Source: Moritella marina ATCC 15381 (GTDB lineage Bacteria; Pseudomonadota; Gammaproteobacteria; Enterobacterales; Moritellaceae). From it: a DNA stretch of 64,000 bases. This document shows positions 45,816-54,551 of the stretch, piece after piece. The stretch covers positions 2,170,001-2,234,000 of the forward strand of contig NZ_CP044399.1 in NCBI RefSeq assembly GCF_008931805.1. The letters run 5' to 3'. The notes beneath the pieces were generated by a model. It searched no databases. It worked only from the letters and a program-made list of their open reading frames with translations, and was not told where the DNA came from. The first letter of the stretch is position 1. Each line of letters starts with the position of its first letter. Both the position numbers and the translations under genes were made by a program.

Positions 45816-46718
45816 ATGAAACGATATGAGTATTGGATTCTCGATTATAGGAAGAATCGATATATGGAGCATCTGTCTAGAGAGCTTCTTGTTGATAGGT
45901 TACGCTATCTTATCGAAAATTTAAGTACTCTTGAGACGAATGGAAAAATTGGTATGGGCAATGTATCAATAGATCCTTGGAAAGAGCTGATTATTAGCTT
46001 TACCCATGTCCAAGAAGAGTTGAAAATTCGTGGAGAGTCCCCCCCAAACAACTTCTTAGATGGTTGTGCTGTTCCAAGCCCAATGGTCGAAGCGTCAGAA
46101 CGCTTAATTGAAATCAATCGAATTGCATCGGTTAAGAAACCACATCTGATCAAATTTGGGAAAAAAGAGTATTTAAGTAAAAATAGCTTGAAAGTATCTT
46201 TAGCTAGTTCATTCATGGAGCCATCTTTAAATGTTGCACAGATGGATGATGAAATGAAAGCTATATTTCATGCCAATCCAGACGAAATGACAATTACGAC
46301 AAGCAAGGGGGAAGCAATCAAGCCTATTGGTACGGTTAATATTACTTATGAAACCGAACGTGACTATTATGTGTTTTGCAGTAGTGGTACGTTTGACATT
46401 CGTATGTTTAGTAATTTTGAGGCTGATAGCTGTTTGTTTATTTATGACTCTCAACGGTTTGCAGATGAATTAATCTCTGAATTACGTAATCACATTGAGT
46501 TCGATGAATATGCATATCAAATGGTTGAGTATGTTGATCCAGTAAAGCCTAAGGGTAAAGGCCGAGAGCCTATAATTGAAATCTACAAACACATCAGATA
46601 TCAGTATCAACAAGAATATCGACATGTCATTGTTCCAAGTAGAGGCTCGCCAATGCTTAAAGATATATTTTTATCAATAGATTCAATAAGTGAGTATTCC
46701 GAGTTAATTTGCTTATAA
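45816..46718 (+). CDS. cassette-encoded protein, distant DUF2971-like
   Basis: The 300-residue protein has no firm family. The N-terminal 130 residues are helical. The second half has TERDYYVFCSSGTFDIRMFS near 189 and YQQEYRHVIVP near 264, resembling the [KQ]E[FYH]R signature seen in three other cassette proteins of this island. GAGG precedes the ATG. Its stop codon TAA is the first three bases of an attC-like site, the hallmark of a gene cassette. It is the first cassette after leader 1. Confidence 0.55.
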   Translation: MKRYEYWILDYRKNRYMEHLSRELLVDRLRYLIENLSTLETNGKIGMGNVSIDPWKELIISFTHVQEELKIRGESPPNNFLDGCAVPSPMVEASERLIEINRIASVKKPHLIKFGKKEYLSKNSLKVSLASSFMEPSLNVAQMDDEMKAIFHANPDEMTITTSKGEAIKPIGTVNITYETERDYYVFCSSGTFDIRMFSNFEADSCLFIYDSQRFADELISELRNHIEFDEYAYQMVEYVDPVKPKGKGREPIIEIYKHIRYQYQQEYRHVIVPSRGSPMLKDIFLSIDSISEYSELICL

Positions 46719-46834
46719 CAAAGCATTTGAGAGTGATTCCCAACGCTTGGTATTTTCAACTCAGCGTTGGATTTTGTTTTATGGTGCAATGGATTAGGTA
46801 GTGGTGTTACTCACACCTTAATGCAGCGTTATAC
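46716..46834 (+). other. attC-like recombination site (VCR-like, about 119 bases)
   Basis: It begins TAACAAAGC at the stop codon of the preceding gene and ends GCAGCGTTATAC. The outer ends are complementary (TAAC/GTTA). It shares AACGCT...GGTTTTGT..TGGTGCAATGGATTAGGT-type inner sequence with the sites at 57123 and 60504. Length and layout resemble Vibrio cholerae repeats. Confidence 0.75.
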
Positions 46835-46850
46835 GATAAGGAAAGGTTTC

Positions 46851-47483
46851 GTGCCAATTGATCATACGTTTAGACCGCTATTGAATACACCAAGTCAAAT
46901 CTATTTGAATCGTGGTCTCAATGATGTTGAGTTATTGCAACCCACGGAAGGTGTAGGTTGCTTTCTTGCGATTCAAACCGCTAATGAACTACATAAATCT
47001 GTTAGCCTAAAGCCTCAGAATTTAGAGACATCTTGGAATGATAATATTAGATTCGTGGCTCAAAATGGTCTGGGTGATGCGCCTCTTGCTTGTTACCCCA
47101 TATATATAATAACCGTAGGTGATAAAGCAGATGAAAAGTTAGTTTATATTGGTAAAACGTCATCGTCTAACAACAGGTTTATCTCTGGCCACAAAGCAAT
47201 ATCATTACTTCATCATCCTAAATATGATGGCCTAACAAAAAGACTATACCAATGTAGCGTTATTTTTATCAAGGATGGTAAACATTTACCTATTGAGCTA
47301 ATTCAACCTTATGAGTTTGCTAATAACGTACTGTCTTCTTTTGAAGCGAACTTAATATATATAACTCAACCAGAGTTAAATTGTCAGCATAAAAAAAGTG
47401 AGCCTTTATTTCTGTATAGCCAAGTCCATGTACAAAATATTTGTGGCGAAACAGACTTTTGGCAAGATAAATTTATCGTATAA
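46851..47483 (+). CDS. cassette-encoded GIY-YIG superfamily protein
   Basis: The GTG at 46851 was chosen: AAGGAAAGG lies just upstream and the longer frame would start inside the attC site. The 210-residue product has IYIITVGDKADEKLVYIGKT near 84-103 (GIY and YIG elements), the conserved arginine in NNRFISGHKA near 109, and a C-terminal glutamate/asparagine pair in SFEANLIYITQPELN near 164. These are the catalytic positions of GIY-YIG nucleases. It is the second gene of cassette run 1. No clear attC follows directly, so the end of that cassette seems degraded. Confidence 0.7.
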   Translation: MPIDHTFRPLLNTPSQIYLNRGLNDVELLQPTEGVGCFLAIQTANELHKSVSLKPQNLETSWNDNIRFVAQNGLGDAPLACYPIYIITVGDKADEKLVYIGKTSSSNNRFISGHKAISLLHHPKYDGLTKRLYQCSVIFIKDGKHLPIELIQPYEFANNVLSSFEANLIYITQPELNCQHKKSEPLFLYSQVHVQNICGETDFWQDKFIV

Positions 47484-47718
47484 TAAATAAGAATAGGTGT
47501 TTCGAGGTTCATATGAAGTAGTAGAGTGAATTTGACCACCTGTTTAGAAGTTTCCAATAAAAAATCTTATCTGAAGAAATATAAATAGAATAATTGTCCT
47601 AACAAGGTTCAGTCTAATTTGGGCTTAGGATTATTACTTTATAGCAATAACGCTAAGCTTGTGAGTATTGATAATCTAGATTCAATCATTATCTCCTTAC
47701 AGGACTGGCGAAGAGCGT
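47484..47718. other. spacer between convergent GIY-YIG and umuC genes
   Basis: No gene is present. CTAACAAGGTTCAGTCTAAT near 47599 followed by TGGGCTTAGGATTATTAC resembles the start of the boundary repeats F and G (CTAACAAGGTATTTCC near 57302), so this may be a decayed attC or repeat end. Confidence 0.35.
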
Positions 47719-48975
47719 TCAGCACTTTACCTTCGGTATATCCTGCCATTTGGTTGTATATTGCGGCGTGAGCATTTTACGTCGCATTGCCCATTTTTGT
47801 TCTGTGCCTTGGGCGCCTAAAAATACGGTGTTCTTGCCATATTTCTCATTGAGTTTATCGAAAACGTGCATCAGGTTTTCGTTATTTGGTTCAGAGTTGA
47901 ACAAATCTTTTTGTTCATGTCTCCCATCAACTAAATCAATGAGGCCGATACCTATCTTGTAATACCTAACCTTTTTATGAAACAGCTCCTTTGCTAGTTG
48001 AGTTGCAGCTTTCGTAATTTGATCAACATCTGAAGTCGGGTATGGGAAGTGATGAATAGCGCGATAACTAGCTGGTTTATCATCAAACGGCGAGCTTGCC
48101 GCAAAGCACAGCATGATTTTACACAATGAGTGTTGCTTACGTGCTTTTCGTGATGCAATAGCCGCATGTTGACTTAGAGCTTGTTGTAACGTGCTTAATT
48201 CGGTAATTCGCTCACCGACACTGCGTGTAGAGTAAATTTGTTTTTTATCAGCTCTGATTACATCCCAACTTTTACAAGGTTGTCCATTAAGTTCCCGTAT
48301 CGTACGTTCAACTTCAATATTGAACTCCTTACGAGCTAACCCCACTGGATATTGAGCAAGGTCTAATGCGTTATTCAAGCCCATCACTGACATGATCTTT
48401 GATAGTTTACGACCAATTCCCCAGACATCACAGATACTCATCTCAGCAAGCACCTTTAATCGTTCAGCTTCATTACCTATTATGCAAACACCATTGTAGT
48501 GATGTGATTTTTTTGCTGCCTGATTGGCTATTTTAGCGAGAGTAAGCGTGGGTGCAATACCGACACATACAGGTAATCGGCATTCTTTCCATACTGCACG
48601 TCGAATCTTTGCGCCATGGGTTTTAAGGCAAGGTATTACGGGATAAGTTTGCTTAAATGATAAGAAACACTCATCGATACTATAAATATGTTGTTCAGGC
48701 GCAAAGCGACCAATGACTTGCATCATTTTTTCCGAAAGGTCTGCGTAAAGCTCATAGTTAGAAGACAGAGCAATAACGCCCTTTCTGTCACACAAATGTT
48801 TGATCTGGAAATAAGGCTTAAACTTTGGAACACCGGCTTCTTTTGCTTGTCGATTTGCCGCAACAATACACCCATCATTGTTAGATAAAACCACAATCGG
48901 TTTATTACGCCAGTCTGGGCGAAACACTTGTTCAGCGCTGCAATAGAATGAATTGGCATCAACGAGGGCAAACAC
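47719..48975 (-). CDS. umuC: DNA polymerase V catalytic subunit UmuC
   Basis: The 418-residue Y-family polymerase carries out error-prone translesion synthesis with UmuD'. It shows FALVDANSFYCSAEQVF at the N-terminus (metal aspartate), NDGCIVAANRQAKEAGV near 33 and the catalytic YSIDECFLSF near 98, then the helix-hairpin-helix region VWGIGRKLSKIM. The start is GTG sharing its G with the umuD stop (TAGTG), so translation is coupled. It lies within the island rather than the core genome and is probably an acquired, SOS-inducible copy. Confidence 0.95.
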   Translation of the reverse strand: MFALVDANSFYCSAEQVFRPDWRNKPIVVLSNNDGCIVAANRQAKEAGVPKFKPYFQIKHLCDRKGVIALSSNYELYADLSEKMMQVIGRFAPEQHIYSIDECFLSFKQTYPVIPCLKTHGAKIRRAVWKECRLPVCVGIAPTLTLAKIANQAAKKSHHYNGVCIIGNEAERLKVLAEMSICDVWGIGRKLSKIMSVMGLNNALDLAQYPVGLARKEFNIEVERTIRELNGQPCKSWDVIRADKKQIYSTRSVGERITELSTLQQALSQHAAIASRKARKQHSLCKIMLCFAASSPFDDKPASYRAIHHFPYPTSDVDQITKAATQLAKELFHKKVRYYKIGIGLIDLVDGRHEQKDLFNSEPNNENLMHVFDKLNEKYGKNTVFLGAQGTEQKWAMRRKMLTPQYTTKWQDIPKVKC

Positions 48976-49382
48976 TACTTATCATCTAATAAATAGCTAG
49001 GACGGTGGCAACGAATAGAGCGAATAACAACTCCTTCAATGCTGAAAGAATCTAAATCATTAATGAACACTGGTTCAATTTTATCATTTGCAGAAACTAA
49101 CATTCGTTGGCGAACATCAAGTAACTTACAAACAAATTCCCCATTAAAATTAGCAACAATAACATCGTGCTGTCTGGCCGTAACATGCCTATCAACAATC
49201 AATAAGTCACCATCAAAAATACCAACCCCTTCCATTGAGTCACCACAGGCTTTACCAATAAAAGTGGCGCTTGGGTGATCGATAAGAATTTCGTCTAAGG
49301 AACATGCAAGCTGGTGATATTCAGCAGCTGGACTTTCAAAACCTGTGATCCCTGCACTTGCAGAGATTGGTATTATATTCAT
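48975..49382 (-). CDS. umuD: UmuD, self-cleaving polymerase V subunit
   Basis: The 135-residue S24-family protein has its catalytic serine in GDSMEGVGI (Ser49) and lysine in FVCKLL (Lys86), spaced 37 residues apart as in E. coli. By alignment the self-cleavage bond falls at Thr13-Gly14 (TGFESPAAEY), with Ala10-Gly11 as an alternative. The residue before Gly is thus not the usual Cys/Ala, and the N-terminal arm is about 11 residues shorter than in E. coli. A LexA box lies 11 bases upstream of the start. Confidence 0.95.
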   Translation of the reverse strand: MNIIPISASAGITGFESPAAEYHQLACSLDEILIDHPSATFIGKACGDSMEGVGIFDGDLLIVDRHVTARQHDVIVANFNGEFVCKLLDVRQRMLVSANDKIEPVFINDLDSFSIEGVVIRSIRCHRPSYLLDDK

Positions 49383-49392
49383 ACATGAACCA

Positions 49393-49408
49393 CTGTTTTT
49401 TTATACAG
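49393..49408 (-). promoter_or_regulatory. LexA (SOS) box upstream of umuDC
   Basis: CTGTTTTTTTATACAG fits CTGT-N8-ACAG exactly, with A and T flanks. It ends 11 bases upstream of the umuD ATG, so LexA binding would block transcription of umuDC until DNA damage. Confidence 0.88.
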
Positions 49409-49739
49409 TGTCCATCTTAGGGCAATTACAAGGAAAATTCAAGACGTGAGGTTTACCTTGTAATAACTTAGTGAAATAGCATAACTCTAATTTACCCCAA
49501 AGTAAGTCATAGTAATTGTTCACTCACAATATATTCATGTCGATTTACCATATATTCTTTCATGTGAGGGATTTGTCACATCACAACAGCACACCCACTT
49601 TTGTCCCTGTAACGACTTAAATTCCAAGATCAAAAAGCCTCTATTAGGACGCCAATTTCAATGAACCACAACACATTAACTGATATAAACATTGAAAACC
49701 TTCAACAAGCACTAACTAAAACTATTATCAACATGTGGG
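49409..49739. other. spacer with module-boundary repeat (copy C)
   Basis: The repeat copy spans about 49487-49580: ACCCCAAAGTAAGTCATAGT, CACTCACAATATATTCATGT, CGATTTACCATATATTCTTT. It runs on to GATCAAAAAGCCTCTATTAG near 49629, a probable weak terminator for the minus-strand AbiH gene. A plus-strand ATG at 49661 opens a short frame that runs into AbiH antisense and is not credited as a gene. Confidence 0.45.
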
Positions 49740-50627
49740 TTAAACAACCGAATAAATCGTTTTCAACTCTTCAGATGAAGTTGATATTAACTTTTCATCG
49801 GGAACTCCTGCCCCAATTAATTTATTGTGTGTATCTGTTACGGCATCGATTCCTTCTTCTAAGTCTTGATAGTTATAATTTTTCCATTCAGCGTCAGGGT
49901 AAGCACTTAAAATACACTGAAAGTAGGGAATATCGATTTCATTGATTGAGTGACCGATTACAACGATATCTGTTACCCCTCCGTACCCCTCTAATTGATG
50001 TTTGTGACGCTCAAGGATCTCGTCTACAGGTTTATGAAATATACCGGATACAGAGGATGCACTTCTTTGTGACTCTTCAAACCAAGGTTCGTCTCTTTCT
50101 TGAATACTTTCTGATGAGTTGCCACCACGGCCATGACCAAAAACTATATTGTTCCTTACCCTACCATGTATATGTAAGATATTATCCTCAGGTATTTCAT
50201 ATACATGTTGTAATGTAGTAGTATAGTTGAAGTTGACGAATTTAAATGATTTTGGAAATTCGATTAACTTCGTTGCCTTACTGACATCAACCGAACGAAT
50301 CCATTCATTAAAAGCATTTGTTATGTCATCTACCAACTCTTCTTTCTTATTCGATATTTCATCTTCAAACCCATAAAGGCATGTACGGTCATCAGCCATT
50401 TCTTCTAAAGAAGGTTGCCATGCTGCATTATCATGGAAATTGCCCTGATCGAAGGAGCCAAGAGATTCTTCAAAGTTCGCCCATTCTAAGTCAATATTGC
50501 AGAGGTCATCAAAATACTGTGTATGCTCCTCTAGGGAATCACCATATTGTTTATGAAAATTACTGTAGCTGGTAGGTAAGCCCTGCCATATATCAAATCC
50601 ATTTCCGAGAATAACTAGAGTTGCCAT
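49740..50627 (-). CDS. AbiH-family abortive-infection protein (copy 1)
   Basis: The 295-residue protein opens with LVILGNGFDIWQGLPTSYSN, the N-terminal nucleotide-binding-like signature of the AbiH family. FNYTTTLQHVYEI near 152 and the C-terminal IVVIGHSINEIDIPYF near 222 complete it. AbiH members confer abortive infection against phages in lactococci; the mechanism is not settled. It is on the minus strand with its own promoter region, next to the SIR2-HerA-SLATT genes but 308 bases away from them. Two other AbiH genes lie in this island. Confidence 0.85.
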   Translation of the reverse strand: MATLVILGNGFDIWQGLPTSYSNFHKQYGDSLEEHTQYFDDLCNIDLEWANFEESLGSFDQGNFHDNAAWQPSLEEMADDRTCLYGFEDEISNKKEELVDDITNAFNEWIRSVDVSKATKLIEFPKSFKFVNFNYTTTLQHVYEIPEDNILHIHGRVRNNIVFGHGRGGNSSESIQERDEPWFEESQRSASSVSGIFHKPVDEILERHKHQLEGYGGVTDIVVIGHSINEIDIPYFQCILSAYPDAEWKNYNYQDLEEGIDAVTDTHNKLIGAGVPDEKLISTSSEELKTIYSVV

Positions 50628-50934
50628 TTAATTTACCTTCTAATCCGATAGAGCTATATTGAGTACTTCTTGACAATAGGTAGATGTTCAACCCTTTTTT
50701 AACTGCATAATAATGATCCCAGTTTGGCTTATACATATAACCAGCACATGAAAAACTGGCAATAATATATATAAAATCTCAATTATTATAGAATGCTACA
50801 TAGTGTAAGTAATCTGCACCACCAACATTAACAGTGACTTATACCACTTTGAATACCTGAATTGTTCATGAATTATTAATTGACCAAAGTTACTAACTCA
50901 TGTCCGTCCAGCTCTGGTTTAGTAGTATAAGCCA
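50628..50934. other. gene-free spacer
   Basis: AT-rich sequence lies between the start of AbiH copy 1 and the end of the SLATT gene. It probably holds the AbiH promoter. No repeat core or other feature was recognised. Confidence 0.3.
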
Positions 50935-51507
50935 CTACAAATAACTTTTGAGCAAAAGAGCGACTGACAATGTTCCGGCAATCATACCAAACCTAATTAA
51001 AAGTGGACGGAAATATGAAGTCTCCCCTTTCTTTGGTGTTAAAGGCGCATTCGCAGCTACATACTCCCATTCAATCCTTAACAGTTTTAGTTTATTTTTA
51101 AATTCATCTTCCTTTATTGTTTTAGAAGACGTTGCCTGCAGGAACTCTAATTGTCTACGCAATTTTCCATAGCGACCTGCTGTTATACGATGTTCACTTG
51201 CACGCTCACCAAATCGACCAAACGTAACCATCCCTGATAAAGCTGCAGCAATAGCACTTGCAATCGCTAAGCAAAGCTTTGTCAGCTCCTTATACGTTGC
51301 AGGATCAAAGAAAATAAAAGCAGTTACACCTGTCGTTAAAATAATAAGTGCTACACCAAAGCATAGATTTACTTTATTTAGAAACTCAGTTTCAGTGTAA
51401 TGTCCTTTCTGAGCAGCCTCTAATTTATTTAACCAGTTTTTTACGAATTTGTCGTCAATGCTAGAATTAATCAATAGCTTATCTTTATCACTGATATTAT
51501 TTGTCAT
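50935..51507 (-). CDS. SLATT-domain membrane protein
   Basis: The 190-residue protein has two adjacent membrane helices (about 55-75 and 80-100), then a cytosolic helical part (GERASEHRITAGRYGKLRRQ) and a third hydrophobic stretch at the C-terminus. SLATT (SMODS-associating two-TM) proteins are predicted membrane-pore effectors in bacterial conflict systems. The ATG at 51507 overlaps the HerA stop by 11 bases, so it is the third gene of the SIR2-HerA operon. An upstream in-frame start would overlap HerA much further. Confidence 0.65.
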   Translation of the reverse strand: MTNNISDKDKLLINSSIDDKFVKNWLNKLEAAQKGHYTETEFLNKVNLCFGVALIILTTGVTAFIFFDPATYKELTKLCLAIASAIAAALSGMVTFGRFGERASEHRITAGRYGKLRRQLEFLQATSSKTIKEDEFKNKLKLLRIEWEYVAANAPLTPKKGETSYFRPLLIRFGMIAGTLSVALLLKSYL

Positions 51508-53227
51508 TGTATTTATTTTTACTCCACGAAACTGAATATTCGGCACTTTTTGAGGTTGGTTTAATTATTGGTTTTTTCATTTTAACGGTCATTGGAAATG
51601 GAAAATCAATCCCTAGCAGTAATGCTTCACCTTGACTTAATGTAGGTAAAAATGATGCTGAACGTTCGTCCATTGACCCAACGGCTCGTTTAACAACTTC
51701 TTGATCATGATAATTCGTTAACCTGTGGACAATCAAAGACCCTATCTGACTCAACACATCTTCAGGTATATCTCGTGGACGTTGTGTTGCAATAACAACG
51801 TTCAATCCATATTTACGTCCTTCTTTTGCGATGTTGCCAAAAGAATCTAATTTAATAGAACTCGATTCATCTCCCACCGTTTTATTAAGAAACTGATGAG
51901 CTTCATCAATAAATACTAACATTGGATTATCATGACTAATTTTTTTACTTCTCGCTAAATCCATGAGTTTACGTCCAATCGCATTTACTAATATTTCACG
52001 TCCATTGGCTTCGAAAGGAACAGCTGATAAATCCAATCGTAATATTTTATTGGCTTTAAGGCTCACAAAGTCCTCTAGGATAGTTGGAATATCTTGATGA
52101 TTTTTATCCGGATCAAATAACCACTTTAAATGCGGATTAGAGGAATAAGATTTTATTCGTGAAATTAAACTTATACAGTATCCCAAGTCTCCTTCAGCAT
52201 AACTCCCATAAATAGTTTCATCTCCTCTCCCTGATGGCCATATACACTCTTGTTCAATTTGATCTGCTAGGTTTTTAAAACTCCATCTTTTTAAATTAAT
52301 CTCTGATTCAAATAAATTAAATGCTTCATGATAAGGGTGCTTAACTTGTCCCGATTTAACTAAGGAATAATTCCTGTTTACGTTTAAACCCGCAGTTTCA
52401 AATTTATTCCAATATTCAATGACTACTTTCTGGCTCAGAATTGCAGCAGAGAGCTTTGGTGTTTGTGTTTGAGCCGAAGGTCGTAAAAAAGCAAATATAT
52501 CCGATTCAGGTAGCTTCCAATGCGGAAAAGTCACGGTGTTATCACTTGTCGCACTCTCATGATTACCAACATAATAGGTTTCACAATCTAATTCCGAATA
52601 CTCTCCAGTAGGGTCCAATAATAAAGCTTTCCCACCATTCAATTGTACTTCTTGAAGTAACCTAGATATTGAATAACTTTTACCACCACCTGTTGCCCCT
52701 AAAACAGCGCAATGCCTTGCAAATAACTTATCAGGCGTAACCGTTATATTTACTGTAGAATCATTAGGTAGCTCAGCAATATCCAGTTTAATGTCATCTT
52801 CTTTCACATCCCCTTCAGCCAACATAGAAATTAATTGAGGATGGGCTGAGTATATTTGACTACCAAGTCTAGGGTGAGTTTTTATACCTCTATAAATCGT
52901 ACCTGTAGCAGGATTAACACTTGTTAATAATTGAATTATACCAATAGGATTGTTTAATCCATTTGCCATAGATATTGCATCAACAGATAGTCTTTCAGCC
53001 CCATCTAACCAGACCTTTACTAATCTACCTAAAACAGCCGTTTGTCCACAATCAATAAAAACGAACTCATTAACTTCTCCAGCTGCGACACGATCACCTA
53101 GATACCATTTTGCTTCACCTGAACCAGCATCTGACAAATTTACTGTTATTTCTGTAGGTGAGATATTGATTGTGCTGCCAATACGACGGTTGGGATCAAA
53201 AGGGGTGAACCAATGGTTAGAATTCAT
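51497..53227 (-). CDS. HerA-like ATPase (DUF87) of a SIR2-HerA defence system
   Basis: The 576-residue protein has an N-terminal HAS-barrel-like part (NEFVFIDCGQTAVLGRLVKV), Walker A LGATGGGKSYSISRLLQ near 179 and Walker B PMLVFIDEAHQFLN near 441. The HerA-typical VVIATQRPRDIPEDVLSQIG follows. The start at 53227 (MNSNHWFTPFD) overlaps the SIR2 gene by 11 bases; the longer frame to 53350 is unlikely. HerA hexamers pair with SIR2 partners in phage-defence complexes that consume NAD+ or cut DNA. Confidence 0.85.
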   Translation of the reverse strand: MNSNHWFTPFDPNRRIGSTINISPTEITVNLSDAGSGEAKWYLGDRVAAGEVNEFVFIDCGQTAVLGRLVKVWLDGAERLSVDAISMANGLNNPIGIIQLLTSVNPATGTIYRGIKTHPRLGSQIYSAHPQLISMLAEGDVKEDDIKLDIAELPNDSTVNITVTPDKLFARHCAVLGATGGGKSYSISRLLQEVQLNGGKALLLDPTGEYSELDCETYYVGNHESATSDNTVTFPHWKLPESDIFAFLRPSAQTQTPKLSAAILSQKVVIEYWNKFETAGLNVNRNYSLVKSGQVKHPYHEAFNLFESEINLKRWSFKNLADQIEQECIWPSGRGDETIYGSYAEGDLGYCISLISRIKSYSSNPHLKWLFDPDKNHQDIPTILEDFVSLKANKILRLDLSAVPFEANGREILVNAIGRKLMDLARSKKISHDNPMLVFIDEAHQFLNKTVGDESSSIKLDSFGNIAKEGRKYGLNVVIATQRPRDIPEDVLSQIGSLIVHRLTNYHDQEVVKRAVGSMDERSASFLPTLSQGEALLLGIDFPFPMTVKMKKPIIKPTSKSAEYSVSWSKNKYNDK

Positions 53228-54479
53228 TTTTAGCAACCTTACGGTTAGCAATGGACTCTGTAAGTTTTTCAAAGTTTTTAAATAACTGTTCTTCTGGTGT
53301 TTCTTTTCTTCGTTCTTGCAACAAATTAGAGAATTGAGAAAAAGTCCCACCTATGATTGAAATCCTTCTGTCACCTTCTTCTATTGCAGAAGTAAATAAA
53401 TCTCGAATATCAGCGTTAAACGACCCCTGCTCATCAAATGGGTCTTTCGTACCCACGAGTACATTAAACTCAGGATTAGTTCGAAGAGCCATTGTGATCG
53501 CGTTATTGATATGCTTATCATTAAAGCCAAACCCTAAACATATTAATGCTGTCTTAGGTTTCTGAAGGCAGTGAAGAAATGATGACATCATATCCAAGTA
53601 CGGTGAGTCATAAGAAGTCTGATATTTAGAGCTACTTGGATATATAAAAACGGGTTCATCTATACCAGCTTTATAATCAATTTTTTTAACTCGACCATTA
53701 CTTTCACGCGTCCAGTTAACAGAACCATGCATTTTATAGAGGTGAAACACATTCGATATATACGAACTAGAACTTTTAGACTCATCGCTACGATCTACAA
53801 TGTCATAACGATACCAAGTAGGATTAAAATAGCTTGGAGATGAAAATTCAAAACCATCAACAACGACAAATCCAGTATTGGAAGCTGAATGTTCAAAAGC
53901 TAAGTCATAGTTCGTTGTAAATAATTTAAGGCGTTGTTGTTTGGGGCTTCTTCGGCCTAAGGTGCGAAGAAATTTATCGTGTGAAGCCCACTCCTTTGAA
54001 TCTATATTATCAGTGAAGTCTGTCGCATCTAAGATAACTTGTTTTGATTTATCTAAAAATGAATTCAGTGATATCAGATGTTCGTTATCAAAGGATAATG
54101 CAATATGTTGATCACAAAGAGATAAAAGAAGCTCAATATCATTACATACCGTTTCAGTTTCGTTGCCATTACTCAATATATTTTTATCATATTGAACGAT
54201 GTTTAAAACAGTTTCAAATAGCTCTGAATTCGCATCTTTACATTGGTCCCAGAGGTCTCTCATACTTGGAGCTTCTTTAAAAGTAAGAGAAGTGCCGGAG
54301 CCAGCTAACACGATTAAATTATCAAAGTCCAAAGTATTATTTATCGTATTCAGAAGAGTTTGGTAATTACTGTCGTCATTGATTTTTGAATCGTTAAGAT
54401 CAAGTTCTACTGGTGACTTCAAGTCACCTACTCTTTTAACAAAAGTAGACAGAAATTGTATTTTTTCCATGTTATCCAT
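53217..54479 (-). CDS. SIR2-family protein of a SIR2-HerA defence system
   Basis: The 420-residue protein has SIR2-like NAD-binding motifs in order: LIVLAGSGTSLTFKEAPSMR near 60, TTNYDLAFE near 185, the histidine of YKMHGSVNW near 250, and ALICLGFGFNDKHI near 318. The start at 54479 is preceded by AGGGG; MEKIQF nine bases later is an alternative and 54551 is possible but poor. It is first in a three-gene minus-strand operon (SIR2, HerA, SLATT) with overlapping genes. The inferred role is NAD+ depletion on phage infection. Confidence 0.82.
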   Translation of the reverse strand: MDNMEKIQFLSTFVKRVGDLKSPVELDLNDSKINDDSNYQTLLNTINNTLDFDNLIVLAGSGTSLTFKEAPSMRDLWDQCKDANSELFETVLNIVQYDKNILSNGNETETVCNDIELLLSLCDQHIALSFDNEHLISLNSFLDKSKQVILDATDFTDNIDSKEWASHDKFLRTLGRRSPKQQRLKLFTTNYDLAFEHSASNTGFVVVDGFEFSSPSYFNPTWYRYDIVDRSDESKSSSSYISNVFHLYKMHGSVNWTRESNGRVKKIDYKAGIDEPVFIYPSSSKYQTSYDSPYLDMMSSFLHCLQKPKTALICLGFGFNDKHINNAITMALRTNPEFNVLVGTKDPFDEQGSFNADIRDLFTSAIEEGDRRISIIGGTFSQFSNLLQERRKETPEEQLFKNFEKLTESIANRKVAKNEF

Positions 54480-54551
54480 TACCCCTAAAACAAGTAAGCC
54501 TATTATATATAATTCAGGCAATACATCACTAAAGATATTGAAATTTAACAC

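Noticed and set aside
49661-49945. 94-residue frame starting MNHNTLTDINIENLQQALTK
   Set aside because: The first 25 codons look plausible, but the frame then runs antisense through AbiH. At most it is the stub of a lost gene.
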